From: an uncultured Eubacteriales bacterium
GTDB lineage: Bacteria; Bacillota; Clostridia; Christensenellales; CAG-138
Length of the DNA: 57,447 nucleotides
NCBI GenBank assembly: GCA_900318765.1
Contig: ONLX01000025.1
Span: forward strand, 1-57,447
Reading direction: 5' to 3'
Shown here: positions 1 through 8,001 of the stretch, piece by piece
Position numbering within the stretch: position 1 is the first letter of the stretch
Layout of the letters: every line of letters begins with the position of its first letter
Made by a program: the position numbers and the translations under genes
The notes under the pieces: generated by a model
Database searches by the model: none
The model's input: the letters and a program-made list of their open reading frames with translations, nothing else
Told to the model about the DNA's origin: nothing

Positions 1-2
1 GA

Positions 3-36
3 AAAAGCACAGACGATCAAAACCGTCTGTGCTTTT
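3..36. terminator. Intrinsic terminator, 13-bp stem
   Basis: A perfect 13-bp inverted repeat (3-15 and 24-36) with an 8-base loop has A and T runs at its outer ends. It can end the minus-strand methyltransferase transcript, whose stop lies about 80 bases away, and any plus-strand gene entering from the left. Confidence 0.8.
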
Positions 37-118
37 AAAAATACCCCTTGACAGAACGTCATTGACCGCGCGGTTTGCGTGATCGGTGCAGTTTTGTTGT
101 GTCAGCCGTTCGAAAGGA

Positions 119-958
119 TCAATCCTCCTTATCAAACTCCATCCGAACAATCTGCATCTTCATAAATCCGTCGCCGAGCTTTGCCAAAAGCCGGAATACC
201 CCCGGCACCGACGGATCCTTTAGATCGTTGTACCCCAGCATATAGCCGCGGCTTGTGATTGCTGCGCCGTTCATCCACGCAAGATCATCAAGCCGATTCA
301 CTGCAAAATAGTCCGAAATGCTTGTAATCCCGGCATCCTTGACCCAGGTTTTCAGCATGATCTTCACCGCGCGTTTGTTCGCTGTGTCAAATACAAGCCG
401 CCCTCCGGGAAAGCGCTTTGCCATCGCAGGGAACAGCTTTTTGAGATCGTCCGTTTTGAAATAATAGAATACACCCGCCGCCATCAGGCAGACGCCGTTT
501 GCCGCATCGATCGTATCCATCCAGGACGGATCATTGAGATCGCAACCGAGATTTCGTACACGCTCGCTTTCGGGCAGCACCTGATTGCGCACCGCGATCA
601 CATCCGGCAAATCGATATTGACGATGCGGCACAGCCCGTTGTCGACATTCTCCGCCGTCTGATCGAGTCCGCAGCCGAGGTTCACAAGCGTCGCGTTCGG
701 ATGATTTTTAAGATAGTCTCTCATCTCGGTCATCAGATCGTTTTCACGCATGGCGACTTCCAACGCGCCGAATTGATACGCCATGCGATTCGCCTGCTTT
801 TCAAGCCCCGAAAAGTCATAGTCGATCCGTTCGATCAGCTCCACCGCCTTATCGTCCCGAAACAGGTTCGGGAAACGCTCCGTGCACATCTTGCGCCCAT
901 ACAGCGGAATCACCAATGTTTCCTGCACCGTGTTGTGCTCGATCCTGATCTTTGTCAC
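119..958 (-). CDS. SAM-dependent methyltransferase, leucine carboxyl methyltransferase/TcmP-like family
   Basis: This 279-residue protein is probably an O- or carboxyl-methyltransferase using S-adenosylmethionine; its acceptor cannot be told from sequence. The glycine-rich SAM loop reads NLGCGLDQT, followed by an acidic residue after the next strand (VNIDLPDV). An AAGVFYYF segment matches motif IV of the TcmP/LCMT-like family. The frame stays open upstream, but I place the start at the GTG at 958: its GTGA overlaps the stop of the upstream esterase, and a GGAGG lies 7 bases before it. The two genes are therefore translationally coupled and share the operator-bearing promoter near 1.96 kb. A polyketide or natural-product methyltransferase role is possible but unsupported by other neighbours. 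Confidence 0.8.
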   Translation of the reverse strand: MTKIRIEHNTVQETLVIPLYGRKMCTERFPNLFRDDKAVELIERIDYDFSGLEKQANRMAYQFGALEVAMRENDLMTEMRDYLKNHPNATLVNLGCGLDQTAENVDNGLCRIVNIDLPDVIAVRNQVLPESERVRNLGCDLNDPSWMDTIDAANGVCLMAAGVFYYFKTDDLKKLFPAMAKRFPGGRLVFDTANKRAVKIMLKTWVKDAGITSISDYFAVNRLDDLAWMNGAAITSRGYMLGYNDLKDPSVPGVFRLLAKLGDGFMKMQIVRMEFDKED

Positions 959-1866
959 GCCATTGCCTCCTTCATCCTCCGTACCATCCAATCCCAGCCA
1001 TCCTTCGCTTCCTTCACGATCGGAAACACCGGATAGCAATGGAACATCCCTTCGCCGACGATCATTTCATACTCGACACCGTACCGCTGCATCGCCGCTT
1101 CGAACGACGGCGCGCAGGCGTAAAGTGTTTCGTCACTTCCGTAGTTGAACGTCACGTAAGGACAGTCGGTAAAATCCCCCTTCTGCAGCCAGATCATGTA
1201 TTCCGGAACGCTGTCGTCGCCGTGCCGCATGATCTCCTCCGCCGTTTTCATATACTGCACGGGAATTGCGACATCCTTCTTGTCGAGCTCCTGCATCCGC
1301 GCCCACTCCTCCTCGGTCGCAACGCACGTTCCGGGAGACAGTGTCATGATATAGTGCGGCATCGGCGCAGGGTGTCCGTCACGGATATACGGCACCATAC
1401 CGAGCGCAAGGTTCCCGCCGGAGAAGGTACCGAGCAAGGAAATATGATCCGCATCATAGTCCTTCAGCATCGCAAGATAGGTCGCGTAAATCATCTCGTA
1501 CGCCTTCGTCAGCGGATAGTCCGTGCAAAGCGGGTAATACGGAATGAGCAGATCGAGCCCCGTCTCCTTTGCAAAGCGCAGCGCTTTCTTGACCGAACCG
1601 GGTCTTGGCGCGGAGATCATTCCCCCGCCGATGATGAAAAGGCATGCCCGATCCGTCTTCTGTTTGTGAATCAGCTTCAGCACGGGACAGCCCTGTATCT
1701 CGATCCGGTCGATCTCGAACGCGTCATCCTTCAACAGCGGAATTCGGTTCTTTGCGTTTTGCTTTCTGCGGTTTTCCAAAAGCTCTTCCGTGCTTTTGGA
1801 AAGCCAACGGTTTTTGATTCCCGCCGCCTGAACAAGCCGCTTCAGTATTTCATATGGAATGGACAT
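955..1866 (-). CDS. Alpha/beta-hydrolase, acetyl-esterase/HSL-like
   Basis: This 303-residue cytoplasmic protein has the layout of a hormone-sensitive-lipase-type esterase that hydrolyses small carboxylic esters. The nucleophile elbow is GTFSGG with Ser149, and the likely acid and base are Asp245 (NYGSDE) and His276 (GMFHCYP). The oxyanion segment reads FIIGGGM near residues 78-83, where the family usually has HGGG. The start at 1866 is supported by GGGAGG six bases upstream; the open frame continues further 5' without a ribosome site. It is first in a two-gene unit with the methyltransferase, so the enzymes may act on the same ester-bearing metabolite. Substrate unknown. Confidence 0.82.
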   Translation of the reverse strand: MSIPYEILKRLVQAAGIKNRWLSKSTEELLENRRKQNAKNRIPLLKDDAFEIDRIEIQGCPVLKLIHKQKTDRACLFIIGGGMISAPRPGSVKKALRFAKETGLDLLIPYYPLCTDYPLTKAYEMIYATYLAMLKDYDADHISLLGTFSGGNLALGMVPYIRDGHPAPMPHYIMTLSPGTCVATEEEWARMQELDKKDVAIPVQYMKTAEEIMRHGDDSVPEYMIWLQKGDFTDCPYVTFNYGSDETLYACAPSFEAAMQRYGVEYEMIVGEGMFHCYPVFPIVKEAKDGWDWMVRRMKEAMA

Positions 1867-1953
1867 CGGTCGCCTCCCGTTTGATAAAGGTTTGTTCCTC
1901 CTGGCCACCGCCCTGATCGAAATCGGTTCAATGACCACATCGTCCGAACGGCA

Positions 1954-1973
1954 GTTAGTTAGTATTAACTAAC
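1954..1973. promoter_or_regulatory. Palindromic operator upstream of the esterase/methyltransferase operon
   Basis: The sequence GTTAGTTA-GTAT-TAACTAAC has perfect 8-bp arms and a 4-base centre. It lies about 90 bases before the esterase start, just downstream of a plausible minus-strand promoter (TGGACT, 17-bp spacer, TAGGAT). Its size and symmetry are typical of TetR-family operators. No TetR gene lies in the window. Confidence 0.6.
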
Positions 1974-2073
1974 CATATCCTATCATATCTTTTGGAAAAA
2001 GTCCATAGCACGCCGTTCTTTTTTTCCTGCATAAAACGAAAAAAGTGCGTGAAATGCGCAATAAAGCGTATAG

Positions 2074-2786
2074 ACAAGGGAACGCCTGCAATCCTCCGTC
2101 GGAGAAGCGAGCGCGAAGCCGACCGACGCAGACATAACGAAAGAAGCGACCGCTGTTCCGACGGATACGCCCGTCCCTACGGAAACGCCCGTACCGCTCC
2201 CTCCGGAAGAGGAGGATCGACTGATCCGGGACGCCATGCAGGCAGATGATTTTGCTCAAGGCGACAAGCTTGCTGTGATCACAGCTGTCCCCGACGGATT
2301 TCAGTATTCCTTCCATGGGGCCTGGTTGCCGGACGAGCTGCGCGCCCAAACGCCTGAAGAAATCGGCGCATTCCTCCATTTTTCGTTCTATAAAGGTCAA
2401 GCGGATAGCGTGGAATTGGAAGAGGCGGCGCCTGTTCAGTTGTTCGGACTGTATCTGAGCGCATTGATCGACACCTGGTGTCCTATTGAGGAAGTTGATG
2501 GCAGTACGGTCTCTCCTATTCCAGCACATGGGGAAGTGCCACTGCGGAATACAACGACGTCGGCAAAGTAGCAATACCGTTCGAAACGATTAAGGTCAAG
2601 GTTTTGGAGGCCGCCACCGGCAAGGAGCTCGGTTCGTTCAGCTCCACGGCAAGCGTTCCTTGGTTTATCTCTACGGTGGACGGGAATCCCGTAATCGTCG
2701 ATGTAGAGGTCAGCGAGAATGCACTCTCATACGACATCCAAAATGTCTTCAAAAAGCGAGGCATTCCCTGGGTCTTCGGCGACTGA
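2074..2786 (+). pseudogene. Decayed lipoprotein-like gene, 5' end lost and one frameshift
   Basis: An open frame without a start codon begins at 2074 after a stop. It first encodes a Thr/Pro-rich linker (VPTDTPVPTETPVP), then an acidic domain running to 2571. A second frame, open from 2499 to the stop at 2784-2786, continues a compositionally similar domain with segments such as SYSSTWGSATAEYND and STVDGNPVIVDVEV. Joining the two frames near 2499-2530 by restoring one base gives a protein of about 235 residues followed directly by a terminator. Linkers of this kind follow lipobox sequences elsewhere in the window, but no signal peptide remains here. I infer a broken extracytoplasmic protein; the family is not recognised. 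A sequencing error could explain the frameshift but not the missing start. Confidence 0.55.
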
Positions 2787-2794
2787 CCGTAATA

Positions 2795-2826
2795 GAAAAA
2801 AAGACCTCCGGACGGAGGTCTTTTTT
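2795..2826. terminator. Intrinsic terminator after the decayed gene
   Basis: A 7-bp GC-rich stem (2803-2809 with 2814-2820), extended by A/T pairs and followed by T6, sits 16 bases after the stop of the decayed gene. Its presence supports the view that a functional gene once ended here. Confidence 0.8.
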
Positions 2827-3101
2827 CGTGTCATGAAATCCATCTCGCCGTTCCATGTCAATCGTCTCTGCAATAACGTCATCCGGCTGCAGGGCAAATT
2901 GTAAAGTCCCGGACCGACCGCAGAAAATCAACATCGGAATCCTTTTACTTACAGCGCATATCGCCGAGCGTAACATCCTATATGCAGGTACATTGTGTCT
3001 GCTTTTTCATCCGGAAAGATGCTCAAAACAAGCGAAGCGAGCAATAAATCGTGCGGGCATAGAGGCAATTGATCGTAATCGAAAGAAGATTCGTTTTTTG
3101 T
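2827..3101. other. Intergenic stretch without a recognisable gene
   Basis: Between the terminator at 2826 and the promoter at 3102 I see only short open frames without ribosome sites on either strand. One minus-strand frame around 2830-2960 has protein-like composition but no start signal or recognisable domain. No RNA fold or riboswitch pattern was identified. Confidence 0.5.
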
Positions 3102-3130
3102 TTGACGGGGTGCAGTATCTATCGTATAAT
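3102..3130 (+). promoter_or_regulatory. Sigma-A promoter of the membrane protein gene at 3177
   Basis: TTGACG (3102-3107) and TATAAT (3125-3130) are separated by 17 bases, about 50 bases before the start codon. Confidence 0.8.
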
Positions 3131-3176
3131 CAAAGCAGAAGCAACTTCGAAGGATGCACGATCGGGAGGTACAAGC

Positions 3177-3839
3177 ATGAAATACGGAGAGTCGACCTTT
3201 GATATTCTGTATCTGATCTTTGCCGTCACGACAGGGATCGTAATCCTCTGTAAAAGAAAGGACCGCATCGGAGCGCTCATGGGCTCTGCCGTTCTGATTC
3301 TCGGATGCGGAGATGCCTTTCATCTTGTCCCCCGCGTACTCAACTATTTCATAGATGCCGATTTTACGGCATGGCTTGGCATCGGCAAACTGGTAACGTC
3401 CGTTACGATGACCGTTTTCTATCTGCTTTTGTACCGTCTTTGGCTGCGCGTTTACGTCCGGAAGGAAAACAAGTCGCTCAGCAGCATCGTCTATGCGCTT
3501 GTGGCGATCCGTATTCTTCTCTGCCTTTTGCCGCAGAACGGTTGGCTGCAGAACGACAGCTCCGTGCTCTGGGGAACGATTCGCAACATCCCGTTTGTCG
3601 TGCTCGGGATCCTCGTCATCTGTCTCTTCTTCCGCACGAGAAAACAGATTCCTGTGTTCCGTTTCGTCTGGCTGCTGATTACGCTGTCGTTTCTCTTCTA
3701 CATTCCGGTTGCCGTTGCGGCAAGCCTCGTGCCGATGCTCGGTATGCTGATGTTGCCGAAAACCATTTGTTATATGATTCTGATCGCGCTGTTTTGGAAG
3801 TACGCATGCGCGTCAAATACCGAAACCGCTCAAGCATAA
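3177..3839 (+). CDS. Conserved integral membrane protein of unknown function
   Basis: This 220-residue protein is almost entirely hydrophobic, with about six to seven membrane segments separated by short basic loops (KRKDR, RKENK, RTRKQ). A conserved-looking polar patch, GCGDAFHLVPR near residues 44-54, sits at a membrane boundary and could be functional. The ATG at 3177 follows GGGAGGT by six bases, and a near-consensus promoter lies just upstream, so it is transcribed alone. A strong hairpin follows the stop. I do not recognise a named family and cannot assign a substrate or role. Confidence 0.8.
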   Translation: MKYGESTFDILYLIFAVTTGIVILCKRKDRIGALMGSAVLILGCGDAFHLVPRVLNYFIDADFTAWLGIGKLVTSVTMTVFYLLLYRLWLRVYVRKENKSLSSIVYALVAIRILLCLLPQNGWLQNDSSVLWGTIRNIPFVVLGILVICLFFRTRKQIPVFRFVWLLITLSFLFYIPVAVAASLVPMLGMLMLPKTICYMILIALFWKYACASNTETAQA

Positions 3840-3861
3840 AGATAGCACCTGAACAAAAAAG

Positions 3862-3891
3862 CAACGGACGCGGCTGGTTCCGCGTCCGTTG
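3862..3891. terminator. Bidirectional terminator between convergent genes
   Basis: A perfect 12-bp stem (3862-3873 with 3880-3891) around a 6-base loop separates the plus-strand membrane protein gene from the minus-strand PNPOx-like gene. A6 on the left favours termination of the minus-strand operon; the T-rich right side suits the plus strand. Confidence 0.75.
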
Positions 3892-3909
3892 TTCTCTTTG
3901 ATGCGAGCG

Positions 3910-4386
3910 TTACGATTCGGTCACGATTTTTCCGGTGATCTGTTCCGGCACAAGCGCAAACAGCAGCGTTCTTTTGAGATGCTGCGCAATCTCCTTCTCA
4001 ATATAGGCTTCATCATCGGTAAACTTGTGACTGAGCTTTGTCGCAATATCGATGATCGTCTCCCGGTCCGTTATAAGCTCAATACGGCCGAATACGATCA
4101 CCGAGCGAATACGAAGCGCCCATTCGCCTTCCTCCCGGACACCCCGGTCATACACGCAGAACGACGCCTTATCGCAGCGTCGGATCGCGTCGATCTTATG
4201 GCCGATTTTACCGCTGTGGAAGTACAGCTTGCCGTCCGCTTCGCAATAGTAATGGTTCAGCGGCATTCCGTACGGATACCCATCGTCCCCGAGCACCGAC
4301 AGGACGCCGCGCAGCTCCTGCTGCAAAATCGCAACGCATTCCGCCTCCGGAAGCTGTTGCTTTGTACGCTGCATTGTTCGAAACAT
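3910..4386 (-). CDS. Pyridoxamine 5'-phosphate oxidase-like flavoprotein (NimA/Nim-related)
   Basis: This 158-residue protein matches the split-barrel flavin-binding fold of small PNPOx-like proteins. Visible family traits are the GVLSVLGDDGYPYGMPLNHYY strand pair near the N terminus (residues about 27-47) and the GKLYFHSGKIGHKIDAI flavin/phosphate-binding segment. Such proteins reduce nitro compounds, F420 or other acceptors, or serve as flavin reductases; the true substrate is unknown. The ATG at 4386 follows AAGGAG. It is the last gene of the SpoIIE phosphatase-Nudix-PNPOx operon, 33 bases after the Nudix stop. Confidence 0.8.
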   Translation of the reverse strand: MFRTMQRTKQQLPEAECVAILQQELRGVLSVLGDDGYPYGMPLNHYYCEADGKLYFHSGKIGHKIDAIRRCDKASFCVYDRGVREEGEWALRIRSVIVFGRIELITDRETIIDIATKLSHKFTDDEAYIEKEIAQHLKRTLLFALVPEQITGKIVTES

Positions 4387-4419
4387 CCGATCTCCTTCCG
4401 AGCAGGAAAACTGCGTTCC

Positions 4420-4968
4420 CTACTTCCGCTCCTCCCTGTTCTGTGCCTGTAACAGCGCATTGGCCCGTTTCAGAATCGGCAGCTCCCGATTGGCAAGAAG
4501 CCGGCCGAGCGGCGTACACGCCCGAAGCGCATACTCCTTCACTGCGTCCTCATACCCCAGTCGCAGCGTCGATAAATGAAAGCATTCGATTTCATCCTGC
4601 ATCAGATGCGTTTCCCCGAATCGAACCGCTCTGCAGAGAAAATAATGGTTCAGATTGTGGCGATGGATCAAGTTGTAATAATCGCTGACCGTTCCGATCT
4701 TGCAGAGGATCTCCACGCTTGCGCCGAGCTCCTCCCGAAGCTCGCGTCGGATCGCCGTGTGCAAATCCTCCCCCTCTTCTACCCCGCCTCCGGACGTTTC
4801 GATCAAAGTTGCCCTTCCGAACGCGTCGTCGCGTTCCACGCGAACAAAGTAATAGGAGCCTTCCTCGTCCACGACGATCGCGCGCACGATCTGCCGGTCA
4901 TGGTCGATCCCGGTGTCCGGCCATTCCGTATCCTGTAACGCAATCTGCAGTTGTTCCGGTTCGTTCAT
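4420..4968 (-). CDS. NUDIX hydrolase
   Basis: This 182-residue enzyme should hydrolyse a nucleoside diphosphate linked to another group. The Nudix box spans residues 61-82 and keeps every signature position: Gly61, Glu67, Arg75-Glu76, Glu79-Glu80 and Gly82. The domain has a beta-rich N-terminal half and a helical tail. I chose the ATG at 4968, seven bases after the phosphatase stop, because GGAG lies ten bases upstream; an ATG at 4989 inside the upstream gene has no ribosome site. It is cotranscribed with a SpoIIE-type phosphatase and a PNPOx-like flavoprotein. Substrate cannot be predicted. Confidence 0.85.
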   Translation of the reverse strand: MNEPEQLQIALQDTEWPDTGIDHDRQIVRAIVVDEEGSYYFVRVERDDAFGRATLIETSGGGVEEGEDLHTAIRRELREELGASVEILCKIGTVSDYYNLIHRHNLNHYFLCRAVRFGETHLMQDEIECFHLSTLRLGYEDAVKEYALRACTPLGRLLANRELPILKRANALLQAQNREERK

Positions 4969-4975
4969 ATCGCTG

Positions 4976-6613
4976 TTACTCCGCTCCATCCGGCTGTTTT
5001 CCGTTGTATTCCAAACACAGCATGGTCAGATCATCGAACTGTTCCGCGTCCAAAACGAACCCATCCACCGCCGCGCGAACGTTTTTCAGCACCTGCTGCG
5101 GATGCGCTTGCGGCTCCCGGTTCAGCGCTTGCAGCATCCGATCCGTTCCGAACATATTCCCTTCGGCATCGGTCGCCTCCGGAACGCCGTCGGTATACAG
5201 GAACAACCGCGCGCCGGGCTGCAGCGTCAGCTCATATTCGCGATAGCGAACGCCCTCCATTCCGCCGACAACAAATCCATGCCGATCCTTCAGCAGCTCA
5301 TACGCGCCATCCGGCTGTCGGATGACCGGGTATTCATGGCCCGCATTCGCCGCCGTGATCTTTCCGGTAGAAATCTCCAGAATTCCCACCCAGACCGTAA
5401 CGAACATCTGTACCTGATTGCTGTCGCAGATCGCCTCATTCGTCCGATACAGGATTTCTGAAGCGGAGCGCCCGAGCCGGGCGCAGCTTTGCAGAATGAT
5501 TTTGGACGCCATCATGAACAGGGCAGCCGGAACGCCTTTCCCGGAAACATCCGCAATCACGAGGCAGAGATGATCCTCGTCGATCAAAAAATAATCATAG
5601 AAATCCCCGCCGACTTCCTTCGCAGGATCCATCGACGCATAAAGATCAAACTCGTTCCGGTTGGGGAACGGCGGGAATGTATGCGGCAACATGCTTTCCT
5701 GAATCGAGGTCGCAAGCTGCAGCTCCGTACCGATGCGCTCCCGTTCGGCCGTGAGCGTCGTCAGATTCGTCACATAATGCACCATATCCGTTTCCATCTT
5801 ATCGATGGATGCGGCCAGATTGGAGATCTCTTCGATTCTGCTGATCGTTCCGAGCGGTTCTTCTTTGGTGTTCTCCTTTGCAAACCGAGTCGCCTCATCG
5901 GAAACGCGCTTAACAGGCCCTACCACCTGTTTGTTGAGGAACACGGCGATGAATCCTCCCGCCAATGCCGCCATCAGGAATGTGGAGATTGCAATCCGCA
6001 CGAGGAACGGACGCCGCGCGTCGTTGAGTTCCCGCGCGGGCCGCTGGATGCACAGAATGCCGACAACGTAGTCCGTCGAATCCTTTACCGGCACAAGAGT
6101 TGTTACATGCGGATGCTGCCCGTCCGTCGGATACGTGCGATAGATGGTTTCATACGCCGCTTCCTTCCGATAGAGCGCTTCGTATTTTTGCCGGTATTCT
6201 GCATTGGTCGTATCGCGTTGATGCCCGAGTTCCCAAGGCGTATACTCCGTGTTGTCGACCGAATTGTTCACCAAATTGAAAACGGATACGAACCGTCCGT
6301 AATCGCTTGTATCGGGAATAATCACGTAAATCAGCGAAACGTTCATCTTTCCGCAATACACATCGAGGCGTGCTTTGGTTTGCGCATACTCCTCGGCATA
6401 TTCCCCGGAAACATAGGAAGCAAGATGATCCCCATTGACCAGCACCGCCGCGGTTTGCGCCATATGGAAGGTTGAGGTCGAATACTCCTGTTGAAATGCG
6501 TCGGTAAAGCTCATAAGACCGATCGAGCTGACAACCATGCCGAACAGCACAAGCGTAAACGCAATCGCTCCGATGATATTGACCGCCATGCGGTATTGTT
6601 TTTTGGGCAGCAT
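4976..6613 (-). CDS. Membrane-bound SpoIIE/RsbU-type PP2C phosphatase with HAMP domain
   Basis: This 545-residue protein probably senses an outside signal and dephosphorylates a STAS-domain anti-anti-sigma factor. A first membrane helix lies at about residues 10-35, then an extracytoplasmic sensor of some 165 residues, a second helix near 205-225, a HAMP linker containing RVSDEATRFAKE, a short coiled coil, and a PP2C domain over the last 220 residues. PP2C metal motifs are visible as GGDFYDYF, VADVSGKGVPAALFM and FLYTDGVPEA. It is first in the operon with the Nudix and PNPOx-like genes, with its own promoter at 6667-6695. No partner STAS or kinase gene is adjacent; a STAS gene does occur at 43.6 kb. 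Confidence 0.88.
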   Translation of the reverse strand: MLPKKQYRMAVNIIGAIAFTLVLFGMVVSSIGLMSFTDAFQQEYSTSTFHMAQTAAVLVNGDHLASYVSGEYAEEYAQTKARLDVYCGKMNVSLIYVIIPDTSDYGRFVSVFNLVNNSVDNTEYTPWELGHQRDTTNAEYRQKYEALYRKEAAYETIYRTYPTDGQHPHVTTLVPVKDSTDYVVGILCIQRPARELNDARRPFLVRIAISTFLMAALAGGFIAVFLNKQVVGPVKRVSDEATRFAKENTKEEPLGTISRIEEISNLAASIDKMETDMVHYVTNLTTLTAERERIGTELQLATSIQESMLPHTFPPFPNRNEFDLYASMDPAKEVGGDFYDYFLIDEDHLCLVIADVSGKGVPAALFMMASKIILQSCARLGRSASEILYRTNEAICDSNQVQMFVTVWVGILEISTGKITAANAGHEYPVIRQPDGAYELLKDRHGFVVGGMEGVRYREYELTLQPGARLFLYTDGVPEATDAEGNMFGTDRMLQALNREPQAHPQQVLKNVRAAVDGFVLDAEQFDDLTMLCLEYNGKQPDGAE

Positions 6614-6666
6614 CCTGATCGTCTCCTTCTTTGGATTCGGTTCCCATCGCCTATCCGTATGTCGGT

Positions 6667-6695
6667 ATCATATCAAAAAACCAATCGGAATTCAA
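6667..6695 (-). promoter_or_regulatory. Promoter of the phosphatase operon
   Basis: On the minus strand TTGAAT and TATGAT are separated by 17 bases, about 55 bases before the phosphatase ATG. Confidence 0.7.
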
Positions 6696-6715
6696 CCTGC
6701 TTTCCCGGTTTTCCC

Positions 6716-6753
6716 CACAAAAAAGAACAGGCCGAAACGGATTTGGCCTGTTC
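6716..6753 (-). terminator. Terminator of the ygeY-ygeW operon
   Basis: A 9-bp stem (6725-6733 with 6745-6753) is followed on the minus strand by a T-rich run. It begins 15 bases after the ygeW stop. Confidence 0.75.
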
Positions 6754-6768
6754 ACAAAGGAATTGCTT

Positions 6769-7992
6769 CTATGCTTCGCCGCCTTCCCAGCGCTTTTGGC
6801 CGCGGGCTTCGAGCTCCAGCAGCGTCTTTTGCGGGTTCTTGACCTTCGCAAGGAAGATCATCGCCGCAATGATGTACGGTTTGAACGACGCCTGTTTATA
6901 CAGCGGATCGCGATACCGATCGAAGACCGACGCGGCAACTTCGCCGGCCTCGCAGGAAACGTCGGTAATATCCGCGGGCAGGCAATGCAGATACAGCGCT
7001 TTGCCGTCCTTGGTGAGCTTCATCATCTCTTCGGTGCATTCCCAGTCCTTGTGTTCGGCGTTCTGGGCAAGCAGTCGTTTCTCCAGCGCGCGAATCCCCT
7101 CCAGGTCTCCGTTGCCGTACAGCTCGGTCCGTTCCTCCATCGCCTGATAGGGCGCCCATGACTTCGGATACACAATGTCCGCGTCCCGGAACGCTTCCTT
7201 CATATCGTGCGTGATCTTGAACGTTGCTCCGCTCTTCCGGCAATTCTCCTCGGCAACCTTCACGACATCGTCCATGATCTCATATCCTTCGGGATACGCC
7301 AGCGTCACATCCATGCCGAACCGTGTAAACAGTCCCGCAACGCCTTGCGGAACGGACAGCGGCTTCCCGTACGACGGGCTGTAGGCCCATGTCATTGCGA
7401 CCTTCTTGCCCTTGAGGTTTCGAATGGCCTCATCCAGGTCCTCGCTCCCGCCGAGCTCGTGAATGCAGTGCAGCATATCCGCCATGCACTGTGTCGGATG
7501 GTCGATATCGCATTGCAGGTTTACAAGCGTCGGCTTCTGTTCGAGGACGCCCGCCTTGTTGCCCTCGGTCACGGCGTTAACGACGTTGTGCATATACGTG
7601 TTGCCCTTGCCGATATACATGTCGTCCCGGATGCCGATGACGTCCGCCATGAACGAAATCATATTGGCCGTTTCACGCACGGTTTCCCCGTGCGCAATCT
7701 GGCTCTTGCCCTCATCCAGGTCCTGTACCTCCAATCCGAGCAGGTTGCACGCCGAAGCAAAGGAAAAGCGCGTCCGCGTCGAATTGTCGCGGAACAGGGA
7801 AATGCCGAGGCCGGAATCAAAGATCTTCGCGGAAATATTGTTCTCCCGCAGATGGCGCAGCGCATCCGCAACCGTGAACACCGCGGCAATCTCATCGTCG
7901 GTCTTCTCCCACGTCAGGAAAAAGTCCCCGTTGTACATCCGGTCGAACTTCAGCGTATCGAGTTTATCGGTAAATTGTTTGACGTTGCTCAT
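6769..7992 (-). CDS. ygeW: Knotted carbamoyltransferase YgeW
   Basis: This 407-residue cytoplasmic enzyme belongs to the aspartate/ornithine transcarbamoylase fold, in the YgeW branch whose natural substrate is still uncertain. The carbamoyl-phosphate motif is STRTRF at about residues 71-76, and the C-terminal motif HCLPAD is present. Length and the NVQC/CDIDHPTQ region fit YgeW. A GAGGGGG ribosome site precedes the ATG, nine bases after the ygeY stop. In many Clostridia and in E. coli, ygeW and ygeY belong to a selenium-linked purine/xanthine-associated catabolic cluster; here only these two members remain beside a PAS/HTH regulator. Confidence 0.92.
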   Translation of the reverse strand: MSNVKQFTDKLDTLKFDRMYNGDFFLTWEKTDDEIAAVFTVADALRHLRENNISAKIFDSGLGISLFRDNSTRTRFSFASACNLLGLEVQDLDEGKSQIAHGETVRETANMISFMADVIGIRDDMYIGKGNTYMHNVVNAVTEGNKAGVLEQKPTLVNLQCDIDHPTQCMADMLHCIHELGGSEDLDEAIRNLKGKKVAMTWAYSPSYGKPLSVPQGVAGLFTRFGMDVTLAYPEGYEIMDDVVKVAEENCRKSGATFKITHDMKEAFRDADIVYPKSWAPYQAMEERTELYGNGDLEGIRALEKRLLAQNAEHKDWECTEEMMKLTKDGKALYLHCLPADITDVSCEAGEVAASVFDRYRDPLYKQASFKPYIIAAMIFLAKVKNPQKTLLELEARGQKRWEGGEA

Positions 7993-8001
7993 GAAACCCC
8001 C

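Noticed and set aside
1983-2237. Minus-strand Ser/Gly-rich small open frame
   Set aside because: Its low-complexity sequence is the reverse of the Thr/Pro linker in the decayed plus-strand gene; no ribosome site.
2949-3323. Minus-strand open frame of 124 codons before the membrane protein gene
   Set aside because: It crosses a near-consensus promoter and the 5' end of a well-supported gene and has no recognisable domain.
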